Assembly (NCBI RefSeq): GCF_028421645.1
Contig: NZ_CP116887.1
Span: 2,854,001 to 2,918,000, forward strand
Length of the DNA: 64,000 nucleotides
Source: Aneurinibacillus sp. Ricciae_BoGa-3
GTDB lineage: Bacteria > Bacillota > Bacilli > Aneurinibacillales > Aneurinibacillaceae
Direction: 5' to 3'
The translations under genes and the position numbers were made by a program. Positions 33,819-42,708 of this stretch are shown piece after piece; position 1 is the stretch's first letter; each line of letters begins with the position of its first letter. The notes below the pieces were generated by a model, which ran no database searches, was not told where the DNA came from, and saw only the letters and a list, made by a program, of their open reading frames with translations.

Positions 33819-34688
33819 TCATCGACTGGCTTTCGGATCCAGAATATCACGCACGCCGTCACCGATGAGATTAAATGCGCCCGACGCAAGAAACAAGGCA
33901 AGCCCGGGAAAGGTAGGATACCACCAATAATCGATCAGGTATTTCCAACCTACACTTATCATCGCGCCCCATTCCGGTGTCGGCGGTTGAGCTCCAAGTC
34001 CCAGAAATCCTAGCGTAGCCACAAGCAGAATGGCATCGCCCACATCTAATGTAATCTGGATAATAACAGGGGACACTACATTTGGAATAATATGGCGAAA
34101 AATGATACGCCAGGGCTTAATCCCAAATGTCTGAGCTGCCTTGACATAGAGCTTTTCTCTGACAGAAAGCGTTTCTCCACGTGCAAGCCGAACATAGACC
34201 GGAATCTTGACAATGGCGATAGCAAGCATTGCGTTTTGGAGGTTTGGACCCAGCGCTGCGGCTAGCGCCATAGCTAGAATCATGGATGGAAAGGCAAGAA
34301 CCATATCCATAATGCGCATGGTGATTTGATCCACTGCACCTTTAAAATAACCTGCGATAGCTCCAATACCTGTTCCAATAATGCCGGCACCCGCCACAGC
34401 AAGTACACCAACGCCTAGAGACAGGCGGGCGCCATATAGAATACGGGTTAAGATGTCTCTGCCCACTTCATCCGTACCCATCCAATGTTTAGCGGAAGGT
34501 CCTTGAAAACGATCCACAATATTAATCTGCGATGGGGTATATGGAGTAAGAAGTGGTGCCAGTATGGACAAAATCACAATAAAAAGCAAAATCCCTGCTC
34601 CCGCGACTGTCATTGGATTGTTTTTGATTTTGTACCACACAGGGTTCACTTTGTTGGTGGGAAGGACAGGGTTTATTTCAACCTGCAT
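33819..34688 (-). CDS. dppC: Dipeptide ABC transporter permease DppC
   Basis: The 289-residue membrane protein has an N-terminal OppC_N segment, about six hydrophobic helices and the permease EAA-type motif (QTFGIKPWRIIFRHIIPNVVSPVI). It follows dppB by 11 bases. Confidence 0.93.
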   Translation of the reverse strand: MQVEINPVLPTNKVNPVWYKIKNNPMTVAGAGILLFIVILSILAPLLTPYTPSQINIVDRFQGPSAKHWMGTDEVGRDILTRILYGARLSLGVGVLAVAGAGIIGTGIGAIAGYFKGAVDQITMRIMDMVLAFPSMILAMALAAALGPNLQNAMLAIAIVKIPVYVRLARGETLSVREKLYVKAAQTFGIKPWRIIFRHIIPNVVSPVIIQITLDVGDAILLVATLGFLGLGAQPPTPEWGAMISVGWKYLIDYWWYPTFPGLALFLASGAFNLIGDGVRDILDPKASR

Positions 34689-34699
34689 ATGTTACCCCC

Positions 34700-35704
34700 C
34701 TATTCTTTAATCTGTGGATCAAGGTAGTAATACATTATATCGACCAGCAAGTTAATCACGACATATCCAAATGAAATGACAAGGGTAAAGCCCATAATTG
34801 CTGGAAAATCTAGATTGGAGATAGAATCAACGACATACTTGCCCATCCCAGGCCAGCTGAAAACGGTTTCGGTCACGACCGCCCCTCCAAGAAGAGAACC
34901 AAACGACAAACCGATAACTGTTACAGTAGGTATGAGCGCGTTGCGCAGCGCATAGCGAAACAGCAGGGAAATGCCGCTGATTCCATTTGCTTTCGCTGTT
35001 CGGATATACTCCTGCCCCAGCACCTCAAGCATACTGGCCCTCACCTGCCGCATAACAATGGCAAGTTGCGCATAGGATAGCACGGCTGCCGGCAGCAATA
35101 AATGCCAGAGACTGTTCCTGAATGCAACGTAGTCTCCTGATAGCAGGCTGTCTACCAAGTAAAGGCCGGTTATATGTGTAGGAGGGTGAAGATTGATATC
35201 CAATCTTCCGGTTGAGGGAAACCATCCAAGGTAGCCATAGAATATTAAAATCACAACCAGCCCGCTCCAGAAAACCGGGATGGATACACCTGCAATAGCA
35301 AATACACGTCCACCATGATCCCAGGCCCTGTCCTTTTTAACAGCGGACAGCACACCAAGCGGAATGCCGAGAAGAATAGCGAAAATAAAGGCAACTATGG
35401 CCAGCTCAACTGTTGCAGGGAAAAAGGTCATAAGATCGCGGGCCACAGGCTGTTGAGTACGTATGGAAGTGCCTAAGTCTCCATGTAAAAGCCCACGCAA
35501 GTAAAGTTCATACTGTACCCATACCGGCTGGTCCAGTGCTAGCTGCCTGCGGACGGCGTTCAGCGTCTCTTCACTGGCTCGCTGCCCTACCATCATCCGG
35601 GCAGGATCGCCCGGAATGATGTGGGAAAGCAGAAACGTAATGAACGTTACGCCGAACACAACCAGGACAAGCATTACGAGGCGTTTTGCAATGATTTTTC
35701 CCAT
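34700..35704 (-). CDS. dppB: Dipeptide ABC transporter permease DppB
   Basis: The 334-residue permease starts with the typical KRLVMLVLVVFGVTFITFLLSHIIPGDPARMMVG and carries the EYIRTAKANGISGISLLFRYALRNALIP coupling motif. It forms the membrane channel with DppC. Confidence 0.94.
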   Translation of the reverse strand: MGKIIAKRLVMLVLVVFGVTFITFLLSHIIPGDPARMMVGQRASEETLNAVRRQLALDQPVWVQYELYLRGLLHGDLGTSIRTQQPVARDLMTFFPATVELAIVAFIFAILLGIPLGVLSAVKKDRAWDHGGRVFAIAGVSIPVFWSGLVVILIFYGYLGWFPSTGRLDINLHPPTHITGLYLVDSLLSGDYVAFRNSLWHLLLPAAVLSYAQLAIVMRQVRASMLEVLGQEYIRTAKANGISGISLLFRYALRNALIPTVTVIGLSFGSLLGGAVVTETVFSWPGMGKYVVDSISNLDFPAIMGFTLVISFGYVVINLLVDIMYYYLDPQIKE

Positions 35705-35736
35705 GTGTGTCTGCCTCCTTATCCTACGACAATGAT

Positions 35737-37341
35737 TTATTTCGACATCTGCGAGAGATTGTAAATCCCTTCAAGCATTGGATTATAGACGAAACCTTTT
35801 ACCTCTTTGTTCATAGGAAGGAGAAAATCCTTCTGGTAAAGGAATAGGTAAGGTGCATCGTCGATGACAATAGCCTGTGCTTCTTTATATAACTTTTCGC
35901 GGACTGTTTTATCATTCGTAGTGGCCGCCTCTCGGACAAGCTGGTCTACTTTCGGATTTTTATAAAACGCTCGGTTCCCTGCAAGGCCAAAGTTATTGGA
36001 ATCAAACCAGTAGTTCATAAACATAAAGGGATCACCGAAGTCTGGGCTCCATACCCCAATCGACAAATCAAAGTCACCTTTGTCGATCATTTCTCGCTGT
36101 GTAGCATAGGCTACTTTTTTGAGGTTTACCTTAACACCAATCTCTGCCATATACGCCTGAACGGTTGTCGCTTCCGTTTCCCACCATGGCTTGTTATCGG
36201 AATATACAAAATCCAGCGTCAAGTCTTTAACCCCAGCTTGTTGCAGAAGGGCTTTAGCTTTCGCATTATCTTTTGTATATTGTTTGGCTGAGCTGTCATG
36301 GCCCCATAAGCCTTCTGGGATCGGGCCTCTCATTTGGGTTGCGTAGCCTTGCTGCACCGCTTTAGTGAGAGCAGGATAATCAATGGCATAACTTAAAGCC
36401 TGTCGCACTTTTGGATTCATTAGCTCTTTTTTGCCTTTGGATGTATTAATATAGATGTAATCAACAAACAGGCTTGGTTTTTTTACGAGTGTAGCATTAG
36501 GCATTTTGTCTATGCTCTGCAATTGTTCAACCGGAATCCCTTCGGCGAAATCGATCTCCCCTTTTTCTAATTGAAGCCGCTGTGCTGATGAATCGGGGAT
36601 GATTTTAAAGAATACAGTTTTTAAAGCAGGTTTTTCCGGGCTGTTGGGATTAACTGCAAGCTTCAGGTATTCCCCTTTTTTCCACTCAGCAAGCTGATAG
36701 GGACCACTGCCCATCGTGTGGTCAGCTAAATAATTTTGGCCCATATCATTGTTTTTTGCCTGTAACTCAACTTTAGGGTTTACGATGCTTCCATAGTTGG
36801 CGGCCAATGTTGATAGGAATGGAGGAAAGCTTTTTTTCAGCGTAAACTGCACAGTGGTAGGGTCGATTACTTTAACATCTTTAATCACTCCATATACGTC
36901 CACAGGTCCTTTTGCTATTTTCAATGTCCGGTCAAATGAATATTTTACTGCGTTTGCATCAACTGGCGTACCATCTGCAAATTTATGGTCTTTATTCAAA
37001 ACGAATGTCCAGGTTAGACCGTCCTTGCTCACTTTCCACTGCTTTGCAAGTGACGCTTTAACCTCTGTGGAAGCTCCATCATATTCCACAAGTCTCTCAT
37101 ACGCCGGGTATGTAATTTTCCATGCCGAGTTATCCATTGTAATAGCAGGATCCAGCGTTCCCTGATCCGATGTTATGGCCACAACCAACGTATCCTTACC
37201 TGCTGGATTGCTGTTGTTTTGGGAGGAAGCAGCCTGTTGATTGCCTCCCTGTGCAGCCGTTTCGTTTGCATTCTTCGCACATCCCGTCATCAATGCAACT
37301 AATAAAAGACATAATGCTGCTAGCGCGCTCTTAACCCTCAT
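35737..37341 (-). CDS. dppA: Dipeptide-binding lipoprotein DppA/DdpA
   Basis: The 534-residue SBP_bac_5 family protein has a lipoprotein signal peptide with lipobox LMTGC (Cys at about residue 21), a Gln/Asn/Ser-rich linker and the solute-binding core (KFADGTPVDANAVKYSFDR; PKVRQALSYAIDYPAL). It delivers peptides, plausibly D-Ala-D-Ala given the neighbouring dipeptidase, to DppBC. Confidence 0.93.
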   Translation of the reverse strand: MRVKSALAALCLLLVALMTGCAKNANETAAQGGNQQAASSQNNSNPAGKDTLVVAITSDQGTLDPAITMDNSAWKITYPAYERLVEYDGASTEVKASLAKQWKVSKDGLTWTFVLNKDHKFADGTPVDANAVKYSFDRTLKIAKGPVDVYGVIKDVKVIDPTTVQFTLKKSFPPFLSTLAANYGSIVNPKVELQAKNNDMGQNYLADHTMGSGPYQLAEWKKGEYLKLAVNPNSPEKPALKTVFFKIIPDSSAQRLQLEKGEIDFAEGIPVEQLQSIDKMPNATLVKKPSLFVDYIYINTSKGKKELMNPKVRQALSYAIDYPALTKAVQQGYATQMRGPIPEGLWGHDSSAKQYTKDNAKAKALLQQAGVKDLTLDFVYSDNKPWWETEATTVQAYMAEIGVKVNLKKVAYATQREMIDKGDFDLSIGVWSPDFGDPFMFMNYWFDSNNFGLAGNRAFYKNPKVDQLVREAATTNDKTVREKLYKEAQAIVIDDAPYLFLYQKDFLLPMNKEVKGFVYNPMLEGIYNLSQMSK

Positions 37342-37357
37342 ATAAATCCCTCACCTT

Positions 37358-38050
37358 CTAGCGATTTGGCAATCTTAATTTTCCGCCATATATAGCGGGT
37401 TGATCGGTAGATAACGACCATCGCTGGTTACCGTAATCGAAATGCCACCATTCTTCTTCATAATTGAGAAACCCCGCTTTTTGCATGATGCTTACTAATA
37501 ATCGCCTATTGTTTTTAATAACTGTTTCAGAGCGGGTCAGGCTGTGTTGTTTTTCATACCAATCCGTACGTGACCGCTCCGATATTTCATCAAATTTCGT
37601 TCCCATATCAAGCCAGCCATCCTTTGTTGCAATAGTTAGGTCAACTGCTCCCCCGGTTAAATGTGGAGAAGGCTGCTCCGTATTGTTACTGGGTATCGCA
37701 ACAAACTTTTGAACCTGATCCTGGAGTTCTTTTTCCGAAAAGTCACCCCTTTTGCGTATGTAGCCTTCAATTTCTTGGTACAAGGCTAATTGAACTTCGT
37801 AAGGTCTCCAGCCATCTAGCACAAGTAAAAAATGATTATCTGGCAGATATTCCGCAGCCTGCGTCAATCGATTCGCAGCTCCTTCTCGTAAATAGCATGC
37901 GGACAGTGCTCCGGGTAAGTTCCGCCTAAAATACGCAGGATACACTTTCACTTTTGCTGACAGGCTTTCAATGGAAACAAGACTTTCTCCTGATTCTTGG
38001 ATGGGCAACAGGCGATAATCCGGTACCTTCTTGCATGCAGCCTTCGCCAT
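37358..38050 (-). CDS. ddpX: VanX/DdpX-type D-Ala-D-Ala dipeptidase
   Basis: The 230-residue zinc peptidase has the SPHLTGGAVDL motif (SxHxxGxAxD) and EEWWHFDYGN (ExWH), the metal and catalytic residues of the VanX/DdpX family. It is first in an operon with dppABCDF, as in the E. coli ddp locus, suggesting scavenging of D-Ala-D-Ala released from cell-wall turnover rather than vancomycin resistance. No signal peptide is seen. Confidence 0.93.
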   Translation of the reverse strand: MAKAACKKVPDYRLLPIQESGESLVSIESLSAKVKVYPAYFRRNLPGALSACYLREGAANRLTQAAEYLPDNHFLLVLDGWRPYEVQLALYQEIEGYIRKRGDFSEKELQDQVQKFVAIPSNNTEQPSPHLTGGAVDLTIATKDGWLDMGTKFDEISERSRTDWYEKQHSLTRSETVIKNNRRLLVSIMQKAGFLNYEEEWWHFDYGNQRWSLSTDQPAIYGGKLRLPNR

Positions 38051-38112
38051 TCCTCTATCGCCTCCTGTGACATTTTTTCAGTTAAGATTTTTCTATATTT
38101 TATATTAATTCA

Positions 38113-38153
38113 AACTTTCAGTAAAGTTAATTTATTTAACTTTACTGAAATTA
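38113..38153. promoter_or_regulatory. Paired CodY-box-like sequences in a 15-bp inverted repeat
   Basis: AACTTTCAGTAAAGT (38113-38127) matches the CodY consensus AATTTTCWGAAAATT with three mismatches. On the other strand TAATTTCAGTAAAGT (38139-38153) matches with four. Together they form a perfect 15-base inverted repeat (38116-38130 and 38136-38150) with a five-base spacer. They lie between the divergent ddpX and codY genes. Confidence 0.6.
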
Positions 38154-38314
38154 ATTACGTGACAGGTCTGACAGTGAAAAAATATTCTAATCAAAAACCG
38201 GAATGTGTCTTATTCATTTTGAAAAAAATAAAAAGTGTGGTAAAGTAAATTAGGTTTGTGAAAAAAAATACATTTGACAGATAAATTACTCTCAGGTATA
38301 GAAAGGCATTTACT

Positions 38315-39094
38315 ATGACACTTTTGAAAAAAATTAAAAAGATTAATCGGCTGCTGCAATTATCCACCGGGCATGACATCAAGTTCTCTGAGATGGCGAA
38401 GGAACTTGGAGAAGTGATTGACGCAAACATCTTCATTGTTAGCAAAAAGGGTAAATTATTAGGTGTTTCAGCGGAACGAACAATAGAAAATGAAAGAATG
38501 GCACACTATATCGAAAATCGGCAATTCCCTGATGAATATATTCAAATGGCATCGAAACTCGATGAACCTACAGCGAATATCCCCCTTACCGAATATCTGA
38601 CCGCGTTTCCAACAGAATCGCACGATTTGCTCAATGAAGGCTGGACCACCATTGTTCCCATTGTAGGAGCTGGTGAGAAACTGGGACTCTTCATTACGAG
38701 CCGGATTAACCGCAAGTTTGATGATGAAGATATGGTGCTTGCTGAGTTTTCCGCTACCGTTGTGGGCTCAGAAATTACGAAGCTAAAAGTGGAAGAGATG
38801 GCCGAACAAACAAGAAAACAGGCCATGGTTCGTTTAGCTATTGATACGTTGTCCTATAGCGAGATTGAGGCTATGAAAGGGATTCTTCACCACTTGGAAG
38901 GAAAAGAAGGACTGATAGTTGCCAGTACGATTGCTGACAATGCTGGCATAACCCGTTCAGTGATTGTCAATGCCTTGCGTAAATTGGAGAGTGCAGGCGT
39001 GCTCGACTCCCGTTCTTTAGGGATGAAAGGAACGTACATTAAAATTTTAAACGAATTATTCATCGACGAAATTCACAAGTTAGAAGAAAAATAA
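38315..39094 (+). CDS. codY: GTP- and branched-chain amino acid-sensing repressor CodY
   Basis: The 259-residue protein matches CodY over its length: an N-terminal GAF sensor (LLKKIKKINRLLQLSTG, AERTIENERM, TTIVPIVGAGEKLGL) and a C-terminal winged helix (VASTIADNAGITRSVIVNALRKLESAGVLDSRSLGMKGTYIKILN). The usual codV-clpQY partners are not present, so this may be a second CodY. GAAAGG precedes the ATG. Confidence 0.95.
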   Translation: MTLLKKIKKINRLLQLSTGHDIKFSEMAKELGEVIDANIFIVSKKGKLLGVSAERTIENERMAHYIENRQFPDEYIQMASKLDEPTANIPLTEYLTAFPTESHDLLNEGWTTIVPIVGAGEKLGLFITSRINRKFDDEDMVLAEFSATVVGSEITKLKVEEMAEQTRKQAMVRLAIDTLSYSEIEAMKGILHHLEGKEGLIVASTIADNAGITRSVIVNALRKLESAGVLDSRSLGMKGTYIKILNELFIDEIHKLEEK

Positions 39095-39120
39095 GCATAG
39101 GAATGTTGTTGACTCATCAC

Positions 39121-39158
39121 AAATCACCCCACCTAATAGCAGGTGGGGTGATTTTTTT
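39121..39158. terminator. Terminator between codY and fadH
   Basis: AATCACCCCACCT and AGGTGGGGTGATT form a 13-base-pair stem around a six-base loop, followed by a T-run on the plus strand. It serves codY and overlaps the end of the convergent fadH. Confidence 0.92.
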
Positions 39159-39921
39159 AAAACGGTTGACGATTGAGCCACTGCCCACCGTCCATCGTGA
39201 TGCATTCGCCATTTATGTATGCAGCTTCCGGCGTAAACAGGAAGTAAGCTAGACTTGCAATTTCTTCCGGCTGCCCCAATCTATGCAGTGGCACACTGTT
39301 CAATGTGCGTTCCGCAGCTTCCTCTGATTCCCAAAGCTTTGCTGCTCCACCCGTATTATCTATGGGCCCTGGGGCAATTGCATTCACTCGGATACCGTAT
39401 CTTTTGCCCCACTCCACTGCAAGTGTCCGTGTCATCGCGAGTACCCCTGCTTTGGCTGACGCCGAGTGGATCACGCCCTCCCCAGCCAGCCATGCATAAG
39501 TAGCGAGCATATTAACCACGCTTCCTTTGTATCCGGTTTCAATCCAATGCTTGCCAACGGCCTGCGAACAATACCAGGTTCCATTCAGCACAATATTAAT
39601 AACCGCATTCCACCCGTTTACAGAGAGGTCCTCAGCCCGGCAGATGAAATTTCCTGCTGCGTTATTCACAAGAAAATCAATTTTGCCGAAAGCTCCTAAG
39701 GTCTTCTCAACCATGCGCTGGGCATCTTCCGGATTGCGCACATCCATTTGTACGCAAAGGATCTGTCCCGGCTCTTGCTGAATTTCCTGAGCAGTGGCGT
39801 CCAGCTTCTCCTGGTCCCTGCCGGTTATGACGACCTTCGCACCTTTTTCTGCGAATTTCTTCGCCATTGCTTTTCCCATACCGCTTGAACCGCCTGTCAC
39901 AATCGCTACCTTCCCTTGCAT
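39157..39921 (-). CDS. fadH: 2,4-dienoyl-CoA reductase-type SDR FadH
   Basis: The 254-residue SDR has TGGSSGMGKAMA, NNAAGNFIC, and the ATYAWLAGEGVIHSASAKAGV active region characteristic of the Bacillus FadH/peroxisomal DECR group, in which the usual YxxxK is modified. It reduces 2,4-dienoyl-CoA during breakdown of unsaturated fatty acids. A FadR-type operator upstream (39946-39963) supports this. Confidence 0.88.
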   Translation of the reverse strand: MQGKVAIVTGGSSGMGKAMAKKFAEKGAKVVITGRDQEKLDATAQEIQQEPGQILCVQMDVRNPEDAQRMVEKTLGAFGKIDFLVNNAAGNFICRAEDLSVNGWNAVINIVLNGTWYCSQAVGKHWIETGYKGSVVNMLATYAWLAGEGVIHSASAKAGVLAMTRTLAVEWGKRYGIRVNAIAPGPIDNTGGAAKLWESEEAAERTLNSVPLHRLGQPEEIASLAYFLFTPEAAYINGECITMDGGQWLNRQPF

Positions 39922-39945
39922 CGTTCACCCTCCATTCAGAATATT

Positions 39946-39963
39946 TAAATGAATCTTCATTCA
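39946..39963. promoter_or_regulatory. FadR (YsiA) operator upstream of fadH
   Basis: On the minus strand TGAATGAAGATTCATTTA matches the Bacillus FadR consensus TGAATGAMTANTCATTCA with two mismatches. It lies 25 bases upstream of the fadH ATG. Confidence 0.75.
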
Positions 39964-40112
39964 TTGTAATCCAAACGTTTCGGCCTTGCACGATAAAAAT
40001 ATGCTTTTATGGTGTTTTGGGTCGCATCTCTTATCCATAAGTTATTTGATTACTTTTAATAAGTAGTGTATCATAGTAAAATTAGTTCAAGTAAAGGAGA
40101 TAGATTTCAAAT

Positions 40113-41015
40113 ATGTCAAAACTATCACGAACAAAATCAGTTACCCTCATAACATTTCTTGTTCTTGTTTGGGGCGTTTGCTGGCCCATCTATAAAATTG
40201 CGCTCTCTTATACCCCGCCTATTTTATTCGCAGGCATGCGTACATTATTTGGGGGCCTGTTGTTGGCTGCTCTCCTGATTCCAAAGCGAGATCAGATACG
40301 ATGGAACGAAAACTGGCCCATTTATTTGGTTTCATCCATCTTTAATGTGATGTTATTTTATGGCCTGCAGACTATCGGGCTCAGGTATATGCCTGCCGGC
40401 TTGTTTTCCGTCATTGTGTATCTGCAGCCTGTACTTGTCGGCATATTCGCCTGGGCTTGGTTGGGAGAATCTATGTCAGCAGTAAAGGTGATCGGCTTAG
40501 TCATTGGATTTATCGGCGTGGCCGCTGTAAGTGCGGAAGGTTTCTCCGGCCATATTTCCACGCTAGGCATCCTATTAGCTCTCATCACTGCCTTTAGCTG
40601 GGCCATTGGTACCGTATACGTAAAAAAACACAGCTTCAAAGTAGATTCCATGTGGCTGTCAGCCATGCAATGCATCATCGGAGGAATCGTTTTAACCGGT
40701 GTGGGATCGGGTTTCGAAAGCTGGTCAAGCATCGTTTGGAACACACCTTATGTATTTGGCCTGATTTTTGGAATCGTGCTCGGCATTTCCGCTTCCTGGG
40801 TTGTTTATTTTATCCTGGTGGGATCCGGCGATGCGAGCAAGGTGGCGTCCTACACATTTCTCGTTCCGCTTATCTCTGTGCTATGTGGAACCTTGTTCTT
40901 GAATGAACCATTCACAGTCTATCTTGTAGTCGGACTTATTTTAATCGGTGTGAGTATTTACCTGGTCAACCGCAAAACCAAGCCCCGCATGAAGCAAGTT
41001 GAAGAGGCTGCTTAA
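40113..41015 (+). CDS. EamA/DMT-family transporter
   Basis: The 300-residue protein has ten predicted transmembrane helices in two EamA repeats (WGVCWPIYKIALSYTPPILFAGMRT and PAGLFSVIVYLQPVLVGIFAW in the first, PLISVLCGTLFLNEPF in the second). Such carriers export amino acids or metabolites; the substrate is unknown. Confidence 0.9.
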   Translation: MSKLSRTKSVTLITFLVLVWGVCWPIYKIALSYTPPILFAGMRTLFGGLLLAALLIPKRDQIRWNENWPIYLVSSIFNVMLFYGLQTIGLRYMPAGLFSVIVYLQPVLVGIFAWAWLGESMSAVKVIGLVIGFIGVAAVSAEGFSGHISTLGILLALITAFSWAIGTVYVKKHSFKVDSMWLSAMQCIIGGIVLTGVGSGFESWSSIVWNTPYVFGLIFGIVLGISASWVVYFILVGSGDASKVASYTFLVPLISVLCGTLFLNEPFTVYLVVGLILIGVSIYLVNRKTKPRMKQVEEAA

Positions 41016-41016
41016 T

Positions 41017-41045
41017 CCCCCGGTCACCGGAACGGGGTTTTTTTC
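41017..41045 (+). terminator. Terminator of the EamA gene
   Basis: CCCCGGTCACCGGAACGGGG forms a GC-rich hairpin followed by seven T residues. Confidence 0.85.
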
Positions 41046-41072
41046 TGCACTACTTCATCTGTTATAGCTGTC

Positions 41073-41102
41073 GAATGTAAAAAATCACGGCGGGGAATAA
41101 TA
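41073..41102 (+). promoter_or_regulatory. Candidate sigma-G promoter of cdaS
   Basis: GAATG (41073-41077) matches the sigma-G -35 consensus gHATR. AATAATA (41096-41102) matches the -10 consensus CATWHTA at six of seven positions, with an 18-base spacer. The site lies 36 bases upstream of cdaS. Confidence 0.5.
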
Positions 41103-41138
41103 AACGCAGACATATATCGGAGCAATGGGGGTTTTGAA

Positions 41139-41756
41139 ATGGAAAGCCAGGATTGCGACTTCTCGCCTTTAAAATTAAAGGTAAAAGAAGGTCTGCAGCA
41201 GATCTCTAATGAATTGATTCATAATATCAATTCAATCGATAACGAAGATCATTGTCTGCTAAGCCACTTTGAACAAATTAAAGAGAGATTTCTGCGAATT
41301 GAAGCACTTGCTGCCTTCTTCTATCTAAACTGTTACCTGTCCTCATATACCGAGAAGTATATGGACATTTCCATTTGCGTTGAACATTTATCCAAAAAGC
41401 GGCATGGGGCTCTTATTGTGGTGGAGCGGAAAGACCCGTTGGACGCCATTCTTCATAGCGGGATACCTATTGGCGCCACTTTGACACACTCTTTACTTGA
41501 ATCTTTATTTTATCCAGGGAATCCGCTGCATGATGGGGCAGTCCTTATAAAGAACAACATGATTGTTTCCGCTACCAACGTGCTGCCTCTTTCCACCTCC
41601 TCTTCTGGCGGGAAAAAATTAGGAACCAGACATCGATCTGCGCTTGGGTTAACAGAACGCTCAGACGCCCTCGTCATCGTGGTCTCAGAGGAAACAGGGA
41701 AATGCTCGTTTGCCTTAAATGGAAATCTTTATCCTATGACACTGGAAGCACCTTGA
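41139..41756 (+). CDS. cdaS: CdaS-type diadenylate cyclase
   Basis: The 205-residue protein has an N-terminal helical regulatory part (about 1-80) and a DisA_N domain (about 90-200) with the catalytic motifs PLHDGAVLI and GTRHRSALG intact. It makes c-di-AMP from two ATP. Architecture and length match sporulation-specific CdaS of Bacillus. A GGGGG motif precedes the ATG. Confidence 0.92.
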   Translation: MESQDCDFSPLKLKVKEGLQQISNELIHNINSIDNEDHCLLSHFEQIKERFLRIEALAAFFYLNCYLSSYTEKYMDISICVEHLSKKRHGALIVVERKDPLDAILHSGIPIGATLTHSLLESLFYPGNPLHDGAVLIKNNMIVSATNVLPLSTSSSGGKKLGTRHRSALGLTERSDALVIVVSEETGKCSFALNGNLYPMTLEAP

Positions 41757-41764
41757 TCGACCGC

Positions 41765-42430
41765 TCATTTCTCTCTGGATAGCCCATCGAAAAACCTCTT
41801 TTCGATCTGTTCCACAGTGCCACCAAGCTGAATATTTCGCCAGAGCGTACGGTTTGAGTAGGATACATCTGTAATTTCCCGGTCAAACCAGGACGGCTTG
41901 GAAAAATCCATCGCTTCAGCTTCACTGGGAAACTCGACTTCCGCTACCCGAAATGATGGATAGTGGCGGTAGAGATCCACTTCAATTTTATAAGACCCAA
42001 AGTCTATGTATTTTCTTACTTTCTCAAGCGGAATGGTTTTAATCATTTCAGTAATGTGCTGGTAATCGGCGGATGTAATCGGAAATTCTATTTCCTCTCG
42101 AACCATCCCTTTTCCCATTTTGAATGTAATAAAAAAGGACGCTTTTCCTTTCGTATCCACCATGCTTCTAATTCTCGCTTCGATTCCCTTTGACAGCGGC
42201 TGAATTTCCCCATTTCCTAATAAAGAGAACAGCCTGGATGTATATTCGACAGGTACCATTATAATTTGGCACTGATCGCCTTTGGTTAACTGTAACTTGT
42301 TGTCCTTATGCTGCACAGAACACTTCAAATCATCATCGAGGAGGTAATTTTGAAAAATTGTCACCTCAGACAGTACACGCCGTGAAGAAGGAATTTCAGT
42401 AATAAAAAAGCGTCGTTCAATTTCCTTCAT
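41765..42430 (-). CDS. CYTH-domain protein
   Basis: The protein starts MKEIERRFFI, with the family ExExR/K opening, and carries IEARIRSM, FFITFKMGKGMVREEIEFPI and the acidic IEVDLYRH and VAEVEFPSEAEA strands of the CYTH/triphosphate tunnel fold. The ATG at 42430 follows GAAAGAG; the frame extends to 42481 without an RBS. Members hydrolyse triphosphates or are of unknown function. Confidence 0.85.
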   Translation of the reverse strand: MKEIERRFFITEIPSSRRVLSEVTIFQNYLLDDDLKCSVQHKDNKLQLTKGDQCQIIMVPVEYTSRLFSLLGNGEIQPLSKGIEARIRSMVDTKGKASFFITFKMGKGMVREEIEFPITSADYQHITEMIKTIPLEKVRKYIDFGSYKIEVDLYRHYPSFRVAEVEFPSEAEAMDFSKPSWFDREITDVSYSNRTLWRNIQLGGTVEQIEKRFFDGLSREK

Positions 42431-42560
42431 GTTTTCTCTTTCATTCCTTTCTTCTTTATAGGATGGATTACCCTTCTCCATTCATTATTTTAATGGTTTT
42501 ATAAGCGAAGAGCAAAAATTCAATAACTGCATCAAAGTTTTGTTAAAATGTAAATCAATA

Positions 42561-42589
42561 TTGCTAATTAGAGGTAAATATAGTTTAAT
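42561..42589 (+). promoter_or_regulatory. Putative sigma-A promoter of the c-di-GMP riboswitch RNA
   Basis: TTGCTA (42561-42566) and TTTAAT (42584-42589) are 17 bases apart and lie about 25 bases upstream of the riboswitch. Confidence 0.45.
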
Positions 42590-42611
42590 TAGTTTTTGGT
42601 GTTGAAATTTC

Positions 42612-42700
42612 AAACGACAAAGGCAAACTCATCGAAAGGTGTGGACGCAAAGTCACGGGTCTAAGGTTTTTTAACTACGATGGCCGGACTACCGAAAGGG
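42612..42700 (+). ncRNA. c-di-GMP-I (GEMM) riboswitch
   Basis: The GEMM-I features appear in order: GGCAAACTC (42622-42630), a GAAA tetraloop hairpin, GGACGCAAAGTCACGGG (42643-42659) with the receptor/binding core, a variable P3 loop, and GATGGCCGGACTACCGA (42679-42695). The aptamer ends about 15 bases before the TTG start of the next frame, and the RBS AAAGGGG directly abuts it. No terminator lies between, so control of translation is expected. Confidence 0.93.
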
Positions 42701-42708
42701 GATTTATT

